NCBI RefSeq assembly: GCF_000224515.1
Contig: NZ_AGAF01000187.1
Coordinates: 1 to 64,000, forward strand
Reading direction: 5' to 3'
DNA length: 64,000 bases
Origin: Desulfosporosinus sp. OT
GTDB taxonomy: Bacteria; Bacillota; Desulfitobacteriia; Desulfitobacteriales; Desulfitobacteriaceae
Shown here: in pieces, positions 17,225-25,020 of the stretch
How positions within the stretch are numbered: position 1 is the first letter of the stretch
Layout of the letters: each line of letters opens with the position of its first letter
Notes under the pieces: generated by a model
What the model was told of the DNA's origin: nothing
What the model saw: the letters and a program-made list of their open reading frames with translations, nothing else
The model's database searches: none
Translations under genes and position numbers: made by a program

Positions 17225-18243
17225 ATGACTATGGTTGTAACCGGCGGTGCCGGATTTATCGGAAGTAATTTCATTTTCCACATGCTAAAAAAAAACCGGA
17301 TTACCAGATTATCTGCCTGGATAAGCTGACCTATGCTGGTAATTTGTCCACACTGGCTCCTGTTATGGAGAATCCCAACTTCCGTTTTGTGAAAGCAGAT
17401 ATCTGTGACCGGGAGGCAGTCTATCAGCTGTTCGAAGAAGAGCATCCTGACATTGTGGTTAACTTTGCGGCGGAATCCCATGTGGACCGCTCCATCGAAG
17501 CCCCTGGTATCTTCCTGCAGACCAACATCATGGGTACTGCGACCCTGATGGATGCTTGTCGTAAGTACGGCATTACTCGCTATCATCAGATTTCTACTGA
17601 TGAAGTCTACGGTGATCTTCCGCTGGATCGTCCCGACCTGTTCTTCAGTGAGGAAACCTCTATCCACACCAGTTCTCCATACAGCAGCTCCAAGGCTGCC
17701 GCTGACCTGCTGGTTCTAGCATATCACCGCACCTATGGTCTGCATGTGACGATTAGCCGCTGCTCCAACAATTATGGACCGTATCACTTCCCGGAGAAGT
17801 TGATTCCTCTTATGATCGCCAATGCACTGAACGACAAGCCACTGCCTGTCTATGGTGAGGGCTTGAATGTCCGCGACTGGCTGTATGTGGAGGATCATTG
17901 CAAGGCAATTGATTTGATTATCCACAAGGGTCGTGTCGGTGAGGTCTACAACATCGGCGGCCACAATGAGATGAAGAACATTGACATTGTAAAGTTGATT
18001 TGCAAGGAATTAGGTAAGCCGGATAGCTTGATTACCCATGTAACTGATCGGAAGGGCCATGATATGCGTTATGCCATAGACCCGACCAAAATCCATAATG
18101 AGTTAGGTTGGCTGCCTGAGACGATGTTCAAGGACGGCATCAAAAAGACCATCCAGTGGTATCTGGACAATCGTGAGTGGTGGGAAACCATTATCTCTGG
18201 CGAATATCAGAACTACTACGAGAAGATGTACGGGAACCGCTAA
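17225..18243 (+). pseudogene. rfbB: dTDP-glucose 4,6-dehydratase, frameshifted in an A9 run
   Basis: Second step of dTDP-rhamnose synthesis. The gene starts at ATG 17225 (AGAGGAAAT upstream) with TMVVTGGAGFIGSNFIFHML, the Rossmann NAD site. The run of nine A at 17287-17295 then shifts the frame. The rest (KPDYQIICLDKLTYAGN onward, with STDEVYGDLP and the YxxxK motif YSSSKAA) reads on uninterrupted in another frame to 18243. One base more or two fewer in the A run would restore a normal enzyme of about 340 aa. All other parts look intact, so this is a sequencing error, a very recent mutation, or a gene rescued by slippage on the A run. Any of these is possible. Confidence 0.85.
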
Positions 18244-18284
18244 TCAGTTTTGAACGATTGTGTTCAAGTGTGGAGGTAATTGAA

Positions 18285-19199
18285 ATGAAAGTATTAGTAA
18301 CAGGTGTAGCTGGTCAGCTTGGACACGATGTGATGAATGAGTTGGAAAAGCGGGGATATGTGGGCATTGGCAGTGATATTGCGCCTGCATATTGCGGAGT
18401 TGCAGACGGCTCTGCTGTTACGACAATGTCCTATGTCCAGATGGATATTACAGACAAAGCCGCGGTTGAGAAGACTATCACAGAGATGAATCCGGATGTG
18501 GTGGTTCATTGCGCGGCGTGGACTGCTGTGGATATGGCCGAAGATGACGATAAGGTTGAGAAAGCCCGTGCCATCAATGCTGGTGGAACGGAGAAAATCG
18601 CTAAAGTCTGCAAGAAGTTGAAATGTAAGATGGTTTATATCAGCACTGATTATGTGTTTGACGGCCAGGGGTCCGAGCCTTGGCAGCCGGACTGCAAGGA
18701 TTATAAACCGTTGAATGTCTACGGCCAGACCAAGTTGGAGGGCGAGCTGGCTGTGTCCGGCAATTTGAATAAGTATTTTATCGTTCGTATTGCCTGGGTG
18801 TTCGGGGTCAATGGCAATAACTTCATTAAGACGATGTTGAACGTTGGTAAGACTCATGATACTGTCCGTGTAGTCAAGGATCAGATTGGTACTCCTACTT
18901 ATACATATGACTTGGCCCGTCTGCTGGTAGATATGATTGAGACCAAAAAGTACGGTTACTACCATGCGACTAACGAAGGTGGTTATATCTCTTGGTATGA
19001 CTTTACCTGTGAGATATACAAACAGGCGGGTCTTAAGAACTATATAATCCCGGTTACCACAGAGGAATATGGCCTGTCTAAGGCTGCCCGTCCGTTTAAT
19101 AGCCGACTGGATAAAAACAAGTTGGTGGAGAATGGCTTTGAGCCGCTGCCTACCTGGCAGGATGCGTTGAGTCGGTATTTGAAAGGAATTGAGGGCTGA
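18285..19199 (+). CDS. rfbD: dTDP-4-dehydrorhamnose reductase
   Basis: Final NAD(P)H-dependent step giving dTDP-L-rhamnose. The 304-aa product starts at ATG 18285, with GGAGGTAATTGAA directly upstream. The Rossmann motif is MKVLVTGVAGQLGHDVMNEL. The catalytic triad region includes YISTDYVFDG and YGQTKLEGE (YxxxK), and the substrate end has SRLDKNKL. It lies 41 nt after rfbB and only 3 nt before the next acyltransferase gene, which points to one transcript. Confidence 0.96.
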   Translation: MKVLVTGVAGQLGHDVMNELEKRGYVGIGSDIAPAYCGVADGSAVTTMSYVQMDITDKAAVEKTITEMNPDVVVHCAAWTAVDMAEDDDKVEKARAINAGGTEKIAKVCKKLKCKMVYISTDYVFDGQGSEPWQPDCKDYKPLNVYGQTKLEGELAVSGNLNKYFIVRIAWVFGVNGNNFIKTMLNVGKTHDTVRVVKDQIGTPTYTYDLARLLVDMIETKKYGYYHATNEGGYISWYDFTCEIYKQAGLKNYIIPVTTEEYGLSKAARPFNSRLDKNKLVENGFEPLPTWQDALSRYLKGIEG

Positions 19200-19202
19200 C
19201 TC

Positions 19203-19862
19203 ATGGATATGTGTAAATTATTAAATATCGGAATAATAAATACCTTACGAATGAATTATCACTATTTTGGCTGGGGAGGGGTATTGCGTTGCTATATTTT
19301 AGCAGCAAGAAACCTTCATATTAAAAAACTCGGCGGAACAATCGAATTTAGAGATAAACCCAGAAGATTTATCATCCAGATTGGATTTCCGACCGTTGGC
19401 ATATTTGATACCAAATACGAAAAAAGTATTTGGCAAAATGGCGGCACGATTAGCGTTGGAAACAGAACAATTCTTGGACAGGGCACTAGAATATCCAATC
19501 ATGGAAAGTTGCATTTGGGAAATGATTTTACAGTAAGCGCTAATAGTAGCTTGATTTGTAAGAAAGGCATAACCTTTGGAGATGACGTCCTGCTTTCCTG
19601 GGACACATTAGTAATGGACACTGATCTTCACAGAATCTATGGATTAGAAAAGCTGGAGAAATCTGTGAACGAACCAAGGGAAATCAAATTTGGAGACCAT
19701 GTTTGGGTTGGCTGCAGATGTACCGTTCTTAAAGGAAGCAGTATTCCAAGTAACACAGTTATTGCAGCCGGTAGTGTGATTTCAGGAACATTTGTAAAGG
19801 AAAACACCATTATAGGAAGTAATCAGAGAGTGCTAAAAGATAGAGTTACCTGGAAAAGATGA
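19203..19862 (+). CDS. Left-handed beta-helix (hexapeptide repeat) acyltransferase
   Basis: Probable O-acetyltransferase of 219 aa that decorates a sugar of the repeat unit. The C-terminal two thirds contain hexapeptide repeats of the LbH fold (VGNRTILGQGTRISNHGKL, then FGDHVWVGCRCTVLKGSSIP and NTVIAAGSVISG). The acetyl-CoA-type loop has the histidine-containing MDTDLHRIYG. The N-terminal 60 residues are unlike the common WbbJ/maltose acetyltransferase start and may recognise the acceptor. It is one of four such genes in the locus and one of two that are intact. Acceptor sugar and acyl group are not known. Confidence 0.85.
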   Translation: MDMCKLLNIGIINTLRMNYHYFGWGGVLRCYILAARNLHIKKLGGTIEFRDKPRRFIIQIGFPTVGIFDTKYEKSIWQNGGTISVGNRTILGQGTRISNHGKLHLGNDFTVSANSSLICKKGITFGDDVLLSWDTLVMDTDLHRIYGLEKLEKSVNEPREIKFGDHVWVGCRCTVLKGSSIPSNTVIAAGSVISGTFVKENTIIGSNQRVLKDRVTWKR

Positions 19863-19966
19863 ATCAATACAAATTATTCAGATAAAAATGGCTGGGGATA
19901 AATGATGTTCAGCTTTGATAAAAATCGTGAAAACAACACATTGAAAAAAACGCTTAATTAACAAGT

Positions 19967-20009
19967 TCCATCTTTATTTCTGAAAACAATTTACAGAAAT
20001 AAAGATGGA
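19967..20009. repeat. Perfect 16-bp inverted repeat inside the acyltransferase gene
   Basis: TCCATCTTTATTTCTG (19967-19982) pairs perfectly with CAGAAATAAAGATGGA (19994-20009) around an 11-nt loop. There is no T-run after it. It overlaps the point where the reading frame of the acyltransferase is corrupted, so it may be a product of template-switch mutagenesis. Confidence 0.75.
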
Positions 20010-20264
20010 CGTTGGAGAGCTGACTATTTAAGAAAGCATAATATTCTCCACCACATGGGTCAAAATTTTTATTTTCAGCCGACCAGCTTACCGGCAGATG
20101 GTTGCCTGGTGAGCATTAATGATAATGTGCGTGTGGCAATGGAAGTTACTTTTGTGACACACGACATTTTTTCTCAGATGTTTAATGAACATGCTGAATA
20201 TAAAAAATATGGCAAGTATGTGCCGCATTTTGAAACAATAGAGGTATTAGACGACGTGTGTATC

Positions 20265-20273
20265 GGGGGGGGG
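20265..20273 (+). repeat. G9 homopolymer tract in an acyltransferase gene
   Basis: Nine consecutive G in codons for IGGG. The tract length puts the downstream half of the gene out of frame; one extra G restores it. Tracts of this length are classic slipped-strand phase-variation sites in other bacteria. Confidence 0.8.
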
Positions 20274-20511
20274 CAATGATTATGCCCGGCGTCACAATTG
20301 GGCCTAATGCTATTGTTGCCGGTGGAGCTGTTGTGACGCGAGATGTGCCAGAAGGAACAATTGTCGGTGGTAATCCGGCAAAAGTAATCGGGTCAGTGCA
20401 AGAACTGGCGCGTAAAAGAGCAAATTCTGATGAACCTTTCTGGAATTCCACAAGAAAAGAACTGGAAGAATTCTATTGGAATAAATGATAAGAATCGGAG
20501 GAAAACGGTAA

Positions 20512-21123
20512 ATGGGACAAATCAAAGTAACAAAGTGTCCGATTGAGGGTCTATATGTAATTGAACCGACTGTACATGGCGACAGCCGTGGCTATTTTAT
20601 GGAAACCTATAACCAGAATGATATGTATGAAGCCGGACTGGACATGGCATTCGTTCAGGATAACCAGAGTATGTCCACCAAGGGGGTCCTCCGTGGCTTA
20701 CACTTCCAGAAGCAGTATCCGCAGGGCAAGCTGGTGCGTGTCATCAAGGGGGCTGTGTTCGATGTGGCTGTTGACCTGCGTTCTGGCAGCAAGACCTATG
20801 GGAAATGGTACGGTGTGGAGCTGACAGAGGAGAACAAGAAGCAGTTCTATATTTCTGAGGGCTTTGCTCATGGCTTTTTGGTTCTCAGTGATATTGCTGA
20901 ATTCTGTTATAAGGTAACTGACTTCTATCATCCTGGCGATGAGGGCGGCCTTGCTTGGAATGATCCTGAAATCGGTATCGAGTGGTCGCAGCTTGTGGGT
21001 GAGTATCTGGGGACAGCCAGTGCTGAAGGTTATCACTTAGAAGATGGTGCAAAGCTAAATCTCAGTGATAAAGACCAGAGGTGGCTGGGGTTGAAGTATA
21101 CATTTAAGTTTTCAGTGGTATAG
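20512..21123 (+). CDS. rfbC: dTDP-4-dehydrorhamnose 3,5-epimerase
   Basis: Cupin-fold epimerase acting on dTDP-4-keto-6-deoxyglucose in the rhamnose pathway. The 203-aa length is slightly longer than the usual 180-185. Recognisable sites are RGYFMETYN, RGLHFQKQYPQGKLVRVIKG with the catalytic His, VDLRSGSKTYGKW, and FYISEGFAHGFLVLSD with the catalytic Tyr/His region. The start follows GGAGGAAAACGGTAA. It completes rfbABDC although acyltransferase genes lie between rfbD and rfbC. Confidence 0.96.
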   Translation: MGQIKVTKCPIEGLYVIEPTVHGDSRGYFMETYNQNDMYEAGLDMAFVQDNQSMSTKGVLRGLHFQKQYPQGKLVRVIKGAVFDVAVDLRSGSKTYGKWYGVELTEENKKQFYISEGFAHGFLVLSDIAEFCYKVTDFYHPGDEGGLAWNDPEIGIEWSQLVGEYLGTASAEGYHLEDGAKLNLSDKDQRWLGLKYTFKFSVV

Positions 21124-21135
21124 AAGGAAGAAAAA

Positions 21136-21585
21136 ATGAAAGTATGTTTAGTAGGTTCTTCAGGAGGGCATCTGACACATTTATATATGCTTAAACCGTT
21201 TTGGAAGGATAAAGAGCGATTTTGGGTAACTTTTGATAAAGAAGATGCACAGAGTCTCCTGCACGAAGAAAAGATGTATCCGTGCTATTTCCCGACAAAT
21301 AGAAGCCTGAAAGCATTGATTATTAATACAAGACTTGCATGGAAGGTTCTTCGGTCCGAGAAGCCAGATTTGATTATTTCATCGGGTGCCGCTGTAGCTG
21401 TGCCTTTTTTCTATCTTGGTAAGCTATTTGGTGCGAAACTAATTTTCATAGAGGTCTTTGATCGTATAGATAAACCCACAATGACTGGAAGAATGGTTTA
21501 TCCCATTGTTGATAAATTTGTAGTTGAGTGGGAAGAAATGAAAAAAGTGTATCCCAATGCTGTAAATTTGGGCAGCATCTTCTAA
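21136..21585 (+). CDS. Alg14/PssD-like glycosyltransferase subunit
   Basis: Membrane-tethering half of a two-part glycosyltransferase (GT-B fold, N-terminal domain), homologous to eukaryotic Alg14 and streptococcal Cps14F/PssD. The 149-aa product begins MKVCLVGSSGGHLTHLYML, the family's G-GGH motif, and contains PDLIISSGAAVAVPFFYLGK, a hydrophobic segment for membrane contact. It lies immediately before its catalytic partner at 21617. The pair usually adds the second sugar to the lipid-linked primer, often galactose or glucose; the sugar is not resolved here. Confidence 0.9.
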   Translation: MKVCLVGSSGGHLTHLYMLKPFWKDKERFWVTFDKEDAQSLLHEEKMYPCYFPTNRSLKALIINTRLAWKVLRSEKPDLIISSGAAVAVPFFYLGKLFGAKLIFIEVFDRIDKPTMTGRMVYPIVDKFVVEWEEMKKVYPNAVNLGSIF

Positions 21586-21616
21586 CATTACTTATAAATA
21601 AAATAATAGGCGCGTG

Positions 21617-22123
21617 ATGAAAATGATATTTGTAACGGTTGGAACGCACGAGCAGCCCTTTAATCGATTGATTCAGTGCATTGATAAAATGAAAGAAAAA
21701 GGTGCGATTAATAAAGATGTCATTATGCAAACAGGATTTTGCACCTATGAACCAAAATATTGCCAGTGGAGCAAGTTGTATCCATATCAGGAAATGATTA
21801 AAAATGTAAATAATGCACGAATTGTGATTACACATGGAGGCCCTTCCAGTTTCATCATGCCTTTGCAGCTTGGTAAAATTCCTATCGTCGTACCGAGAAT
21901 GAAGCAATATGGTGAGCATATTAACAATCATCAGGTTGAATTTACGAATGCGGTAGTAAAACGTCAAGGAAACATTATTGTTGTTGAACAGATGGATGAG
22001 CTTGAGCAGACGATTTTAAATTATGACACCATAGCTCAAAATATGCCAGCTAGGATCAAGAGCAATAATGCGCAGTTTAATGATGAGTTTAAAAAAATGG
22101 TCGAATCTATATTTGGTAAATAA
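21617..22123 (+). CDS. Alg13/PssE-like glycosyltransferase catalytic subunit
   Basis: C-terminal GT-28-type domain protein of 168 aa that binds the UDP-sugar and works with the Alg14-like partner just upstream. It starts MIFVTVGTHEQPFNRLI, the typical Alg13 start, and carries the nucleotide-sugar motif ITHGGPSSFIMPLQLGKIPI followed by VPRMKQYGEHINNHQ. The ATG at 21617 directly follows an in-frame GTG; the ATG is preferred. Operon order alg14-like then alg13-like is standard in capsule loci. Confidence 0.9.
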   Translation: MKMIFVTVGTHEQPFNRLIQCIDKMKEKGAINKDVIMQTGFCTYEPKYCQWSKLYPYQEMIKNVNNARIVITHGGPSSFIMPLQLGKIPIVVPRMKQYGEHINNHQVEFTNAVVKRQGNIIVVEQMDELEQTILNYDTIAQNMPARIKSNNAQFNDEFKKMVESIFGK

Positions 22124-22170
22124 TTCAGTCCTGGACAGCAATCGCTTGAAATAGTTGTGGGGGAAATGAG

Positions 22171-23301
22171 ATGGGAAAGAAAATTAAGGTTACATTTGTG
22201 GTGACAAATTGTAAGAAAACAGGTCCAATCAATCAAACCTTAAATATAATTCGAAATCTGGATAAAGGCGTATTTGAAGCTTCCCTAATTACGATGTTCC
22301 CAGAAGAAGAAAATAATACGATGTTTGATGGGTACCGAAAAACGAATATAAAAATTTATCAGGCGGGGATGAACAAGGTCAAGAGCATACTCTATGGTAA
22401 AGTCGTCGTAGGGAATATTCTCAAGAAAATCAAGCCGGATATTGTTCAGGGAGTTGGTATCCCACCATACCGCATGACTTTAGGATATAAAGACTGCGTA
22501 CATTTTGTTACGCTGCGCAATTACTGCTATGAAGATTATCCTGATCAGTATGGAAAAAAGATTGGGCCTGTTTTGGCAGATATGGATATGAAATTAATCA
22601 GGAAGCAAATGAGCAAAGGAGAACCTGTTGTGACCTGCTCAAATAGTCTTACAGATATGTATAAGAAGAAGCAGCAGCTTGACATTGGATTTATTTGTAA
22701 TGGCGTTGATGTTTCCAAGTATTCAAAGAGAGATTTGTCAAAAAGAGCAGCGCTTAGAAAAGCCTTGGCTTTGCCTGATGACAAAATCATCTTTGTATAC
22801 AGCGGTCGCTTGATTGACAGGAAAAATCAGCAGGAAGCCATTGAGAGTGTGCTACACTCTGCACGGTCGTCTGAGATTGTGTTGGTACTTCTCGGTGATG
22901 GTATCAACAGGCAGAGCTTAGTGGATAATTATAGGAAACATGCAAACGTGCTTATCCGGGGAGAAGTTAGCAATGTAATCGACTACTTGCATGCTTCTGA
23001 TGTTTATCTGTCAAGCAGCAAATCTGAAGGGTTACCTAATGGTGTGCTTGAAGCAATGGCCGCTGGATTGCCTGTGTTGCTATCTGATATCCCACAGCAT
23101 ATGGAATTGTTTAGCGTGAATATGCGAATTGGACGATACTACAAACTGGGGGATGTTGGTGCTCTGGCATCTGAAATTGACAGTATGTTGGATGATGATT
23201 TGAGTTCAATGAGCGCGGACAGTTATAAAGCAGTCATGAATAATTTTACTGCGGAGATTATGAGCAAGAAATATCAGAACCTATATAAGCATTTCCTTTA
23301 A
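22171..23301 (+). CDS. GT4-family glycosyltransferase
   Basis: Retaining GT-B glycosyltransferase of 376 aa. The N-terminal acceptor domain has VVTNCKKTGPINQTLNIIR. The C-terminal donor domain has VYSGRLIDRKNQQEAIE, VLLGDGINRQSLV and the family signature SKSEGLPNGVLEAMAAGLPV (about residues 288-307) with the nucleotide-contacting Glu. A GGGGGAAATGAG site precedes the ATG. It adds one sugar of the repeat unit; donor and linkage cannot be deduced. It is in the same operon as the Alg13/14-like pair. Confidence 0.92.
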   Translation: MGKKIKVTFVVTNCKKTGPINQTLNIIRNLDKGVFEASLITMFPEEENNTMFDGYRKTNIKIYQAGMNKVKSILYGKVVVGNILKKIKPDIVQGVGIPPYRMTLGYKDCVHFVTLRNYCYEDYPDQYGKKIGPVLADMDMKLIRKQMSKGEPVVTCSNSLTDMYKKKQQLDIGFICNGVDVSKYSKRDLSKRAALRKALALPDDKIIFVYSGRLIDRKNQQEAIESVLHSARSSEIVLVLLGDGINRQSLVDNYRKHANVLIRGEVSNVIDYLHASDVYLSSSKSEGLPNGVLEAMAAGLPVLLSDIPQHMELFSVNMRIGRYYKLGDVGALASEIDSMLDDDLSSMSADSYKAVMNNFTAEIMSKKYQNLYKHFL

Positions 23302-23333
23302 AACAAAGGGAAGAATTGAATGAAGGTGACATT

Positions 23334-23821
23334 ATGAATATATTGAAAAAATGCTTCTGGAGGTTGGTTTATTTCAACAATCCAGTGAAGTATGCCAAAA
23401 AGAAAGGCGTCATAGTGGGAACCGGAAACAGCTTTGTGGATCACTCATGTTTCGGATCAGAACCGTATCTGATTAAAATTGGTAATAATAATCGTATTTC
23501 CTTTGGCTGCACCTTTTTAACTCATGATGGAGGACGGTGGGTTTTAGACAGACTGTACTCTGAGGAAAGCCCGTTTCTTAAATTTGGTACTATCGTTATT
23601 GGAAACAATAATTTCATTGGTTGCCATAGCATTATTAACCCTAACGTAACAGTTGGGGATAATTGTATTATTGCGGCTGGCAGTGTTATAGCAAAAAGCA
23701 TACCCCCTGGAGAAGTTTTGGGGGGGGGGTACCAGCCAAATTTATCATGCGAACCGAGGATTATTATTTAAAACTTTATGACAATAGACAGCTTCGATTT
23801 GCAGAACTTGCAGCAGAATAA
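23334..23821 (+). pseudogene. Hexapeptide acyltransferase broken at a G10 tract
   Basis: A short LbH acyltransferase gene starting at ATG 23334 (GAAGGTGA upstream) with NILKKCFWRLVYFNNPVKYA. It has typical repeats (IKIGNNNRISFGCTFLTHDG, IVIGNNNFIGCHSIINPNVT, AAGSVIAKSIPPGEVLGG). A run of ten G at 23720-23729 then shifts the frame and the product ends YQPNLSCEPRIII. With eight or eleven G the frame would continue VPAKFIMRTEDYYLKLYDNR to a stop at 23819-23821. That restores the canonical GG-x-PAK end of this family. The gene is therefore off by one tract step, either by mutation, sequencing error or phase variation. Confidence 0.83.
23720..23729 (+). repeat. G10 homopolymer tract in an acyltransferase gene
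   Basis: Ten consecutive G at the conserved VxGGxPAK turn. Eight or eleven G give an intact C-terminus. This is the second poly-G tract in an acyltransferase gene of this locus. Confidence 0.82.
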
Positions 23822-23876
23822 GGAGCAGGAATTAAAAAGAGTGTTTCGTTTGAATTAGATATAAAGGAGCAAGGCG

Positions 23877-25010
23877 ATGAAAATCATTACATTTTATCTT
23901 CCTCAATTTCACTCCATCCCGGAGAATGATGAGTGGTGGGGCAAGGGTTTTACTGAATGGGTAAACATGAAAAAAGCAAAACCACTGTTTGAGGGACATT
24001 ATCAGCCTCGTATACCTTTGAATAACAACTACTACGATTTGTCTGATCCAGCGACTATGCGCTGGCAGGTTGACCTTGCTAAAAAATATGGCGTATATGG
24101 ATGGAGTCTTTATCATTATTGGTTTAATGGTAAGCTTCTATTGGAAAAACCTGTTGAGCATTTGCTTAACGATAAAAGTCTAGATATCCATTTTTGCCTT
24201 TCTTGGGCAAATGAGCCTTGGACAAATGGTTGGGTAGCGGAAAAAGCGAAAGTTCTAATCGCACAAAGATACGGTGGACCAAAAGAGTGGAGGGAACACT
24301 TTGACTATCTGCTTCCTTTCTTTAAAGACGAGCGTTATATTAAAGTCGATGGCAAACCGCTGTTTATTATGTATAAAACGGATATCATTCCCAATATGAA
24401 CGAGATGCTTGATTATTTTCAAGAGATGGCGAAGGAAGTTGGGTTCCGGGGCATTTGCTTTGCGTATCAAGCGTTGTACCAGAATCAGCTGACAATGCCT
24501 GACGATTCGCGCTATGATATTAACATCCATTATGAACCAGCATATGCAGTGCGGGATGCGACACATCAGAAACATCAGTTTTTGCGCAAAATCAAACGAG
24601 TGATTGAATGCTACCTTAACATGCATACGAACATAAATATTGAGCGTGTTTCGCTGGATAGCGGGCTTAAGTATTTTGATTATGACGAGATGTGGGGTAA
24701 TATTTTGAAACGCAACCCTGTGTCCGAAAAATGTGTTCCGGGCGCATATGTTGATTGGGATAATACACCGAGACGTCCTACTCGTGGCGCGATTCATATG
24801 GGAGCGACGCCTGAAAAGTTCCAGAAGTATCTTTCCAAGCAAATTAAGAGAGCAAAGAATTTTTATCATAAAGATATAATTTTTATGTTTGCCTGGAACG
24901 AGTGGGCTGAGGGTGGTTATATTGAACCAGATGAAGAATATAAATATGGCTATCTGGAGGCCATCCGGGCTGCACTGCTCGAAAACAATGAGTTTCCACA
25001 GAATGATTAG
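23877..25010 (+). CDS. WbsX-type putative glycosyltransferase / GH99-like protein
   Basis: 377-aa protein of the WbsX family found in O-antigen and capsule loci, related in fold to GH99-type enzymes. Diagnostic stretches are ITFYLPQFHSIPENDEWWG, GFTEWVNMKKAKPLFEGHYQ, YGVYGWSLYHYWFNGKLLLE, FCLSWANEPWT and the C-terminal FMFAWNEWAEGGYIEPD with conserved acidic residues. A large open frame on the opposite strand over this gene is only a shadow. The start follows AAGGAGCAAGGCG. The role is presumed to be transfer or remodelling of a sugar residue of the repeat unit; the biochemistry of the family is poorly known. Confidence 0.85.
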   Translation: MKIITFYLPQFHSIPENDEWWGKGFTEWVNMKKAKPLFEGHYQPRIPLNNNYYDLSDPATMRWQVDLAKKYGVYGWSLYHYWFNGKLLLEKPVEHLLNDKSLDIHFCLSWANEPWTNGWVAEKAKVLIAQRYGGPKEWREHFDYLLPFFKDERYIKVDGKPLFIMYKTDIIPNMNEMLDYFQEMAKEVGFRGICFAYQALYQNQLTMPDDSRYDINIHYEPAYAVRDATHQKHQFLRKIKRVIECYLNMHTNINIERVSLDSGLKYFDYDEMWGNILKRNPVSEKCVPGAYVDWDNTPRRPTRGAIHMGATPEKFQKYLSKQIKRAKNFYHKDIIFMFAWNEWAEGGYIEPDEEYKYGYLEAIRAALLENNEFPQND

Positions 25011-25020
25011 AGGGAAAACG

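Larger units (their letters stand above)
19902..20488 (+). pseudogene. Hexapeptide acyltransferase broken at a G9 tract
   Basis: A WbbJ-like O-acetyltransferase gene in pieces. From about 19980 one frame reads LKTIYRNKDGRWRADYLRKH and runs through NFYFQP and NVRVAMEVTFVTHD to DDVCIGGG, then stops. The natural continuation [35 protein letters not shown] lies one frame over, ending at 20488. The shift falls exactly in a run of nine G at 20265-20273. Ten G would restore [10 protein letters not shown], the normal hexapeptide spacing. Upstream, the likely start (ATG 19902) is cut by a stop at 19959, next to a perfect 16-bp inverted repeat. The gene is at present off, either decayed or switchable. 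Confidence 0.82.

Noticed and set aside
18294..18965. 223-codon minus-strand frame over rfbD
   Set aside because: Antisense shadow of a well-supported dTDP-4-dehydrorhamnose reductase gene.
19967..20009. Inverted repeat as a transcription terminator
   Set aside because: No T-run on either side and it lies within former coding sequence.
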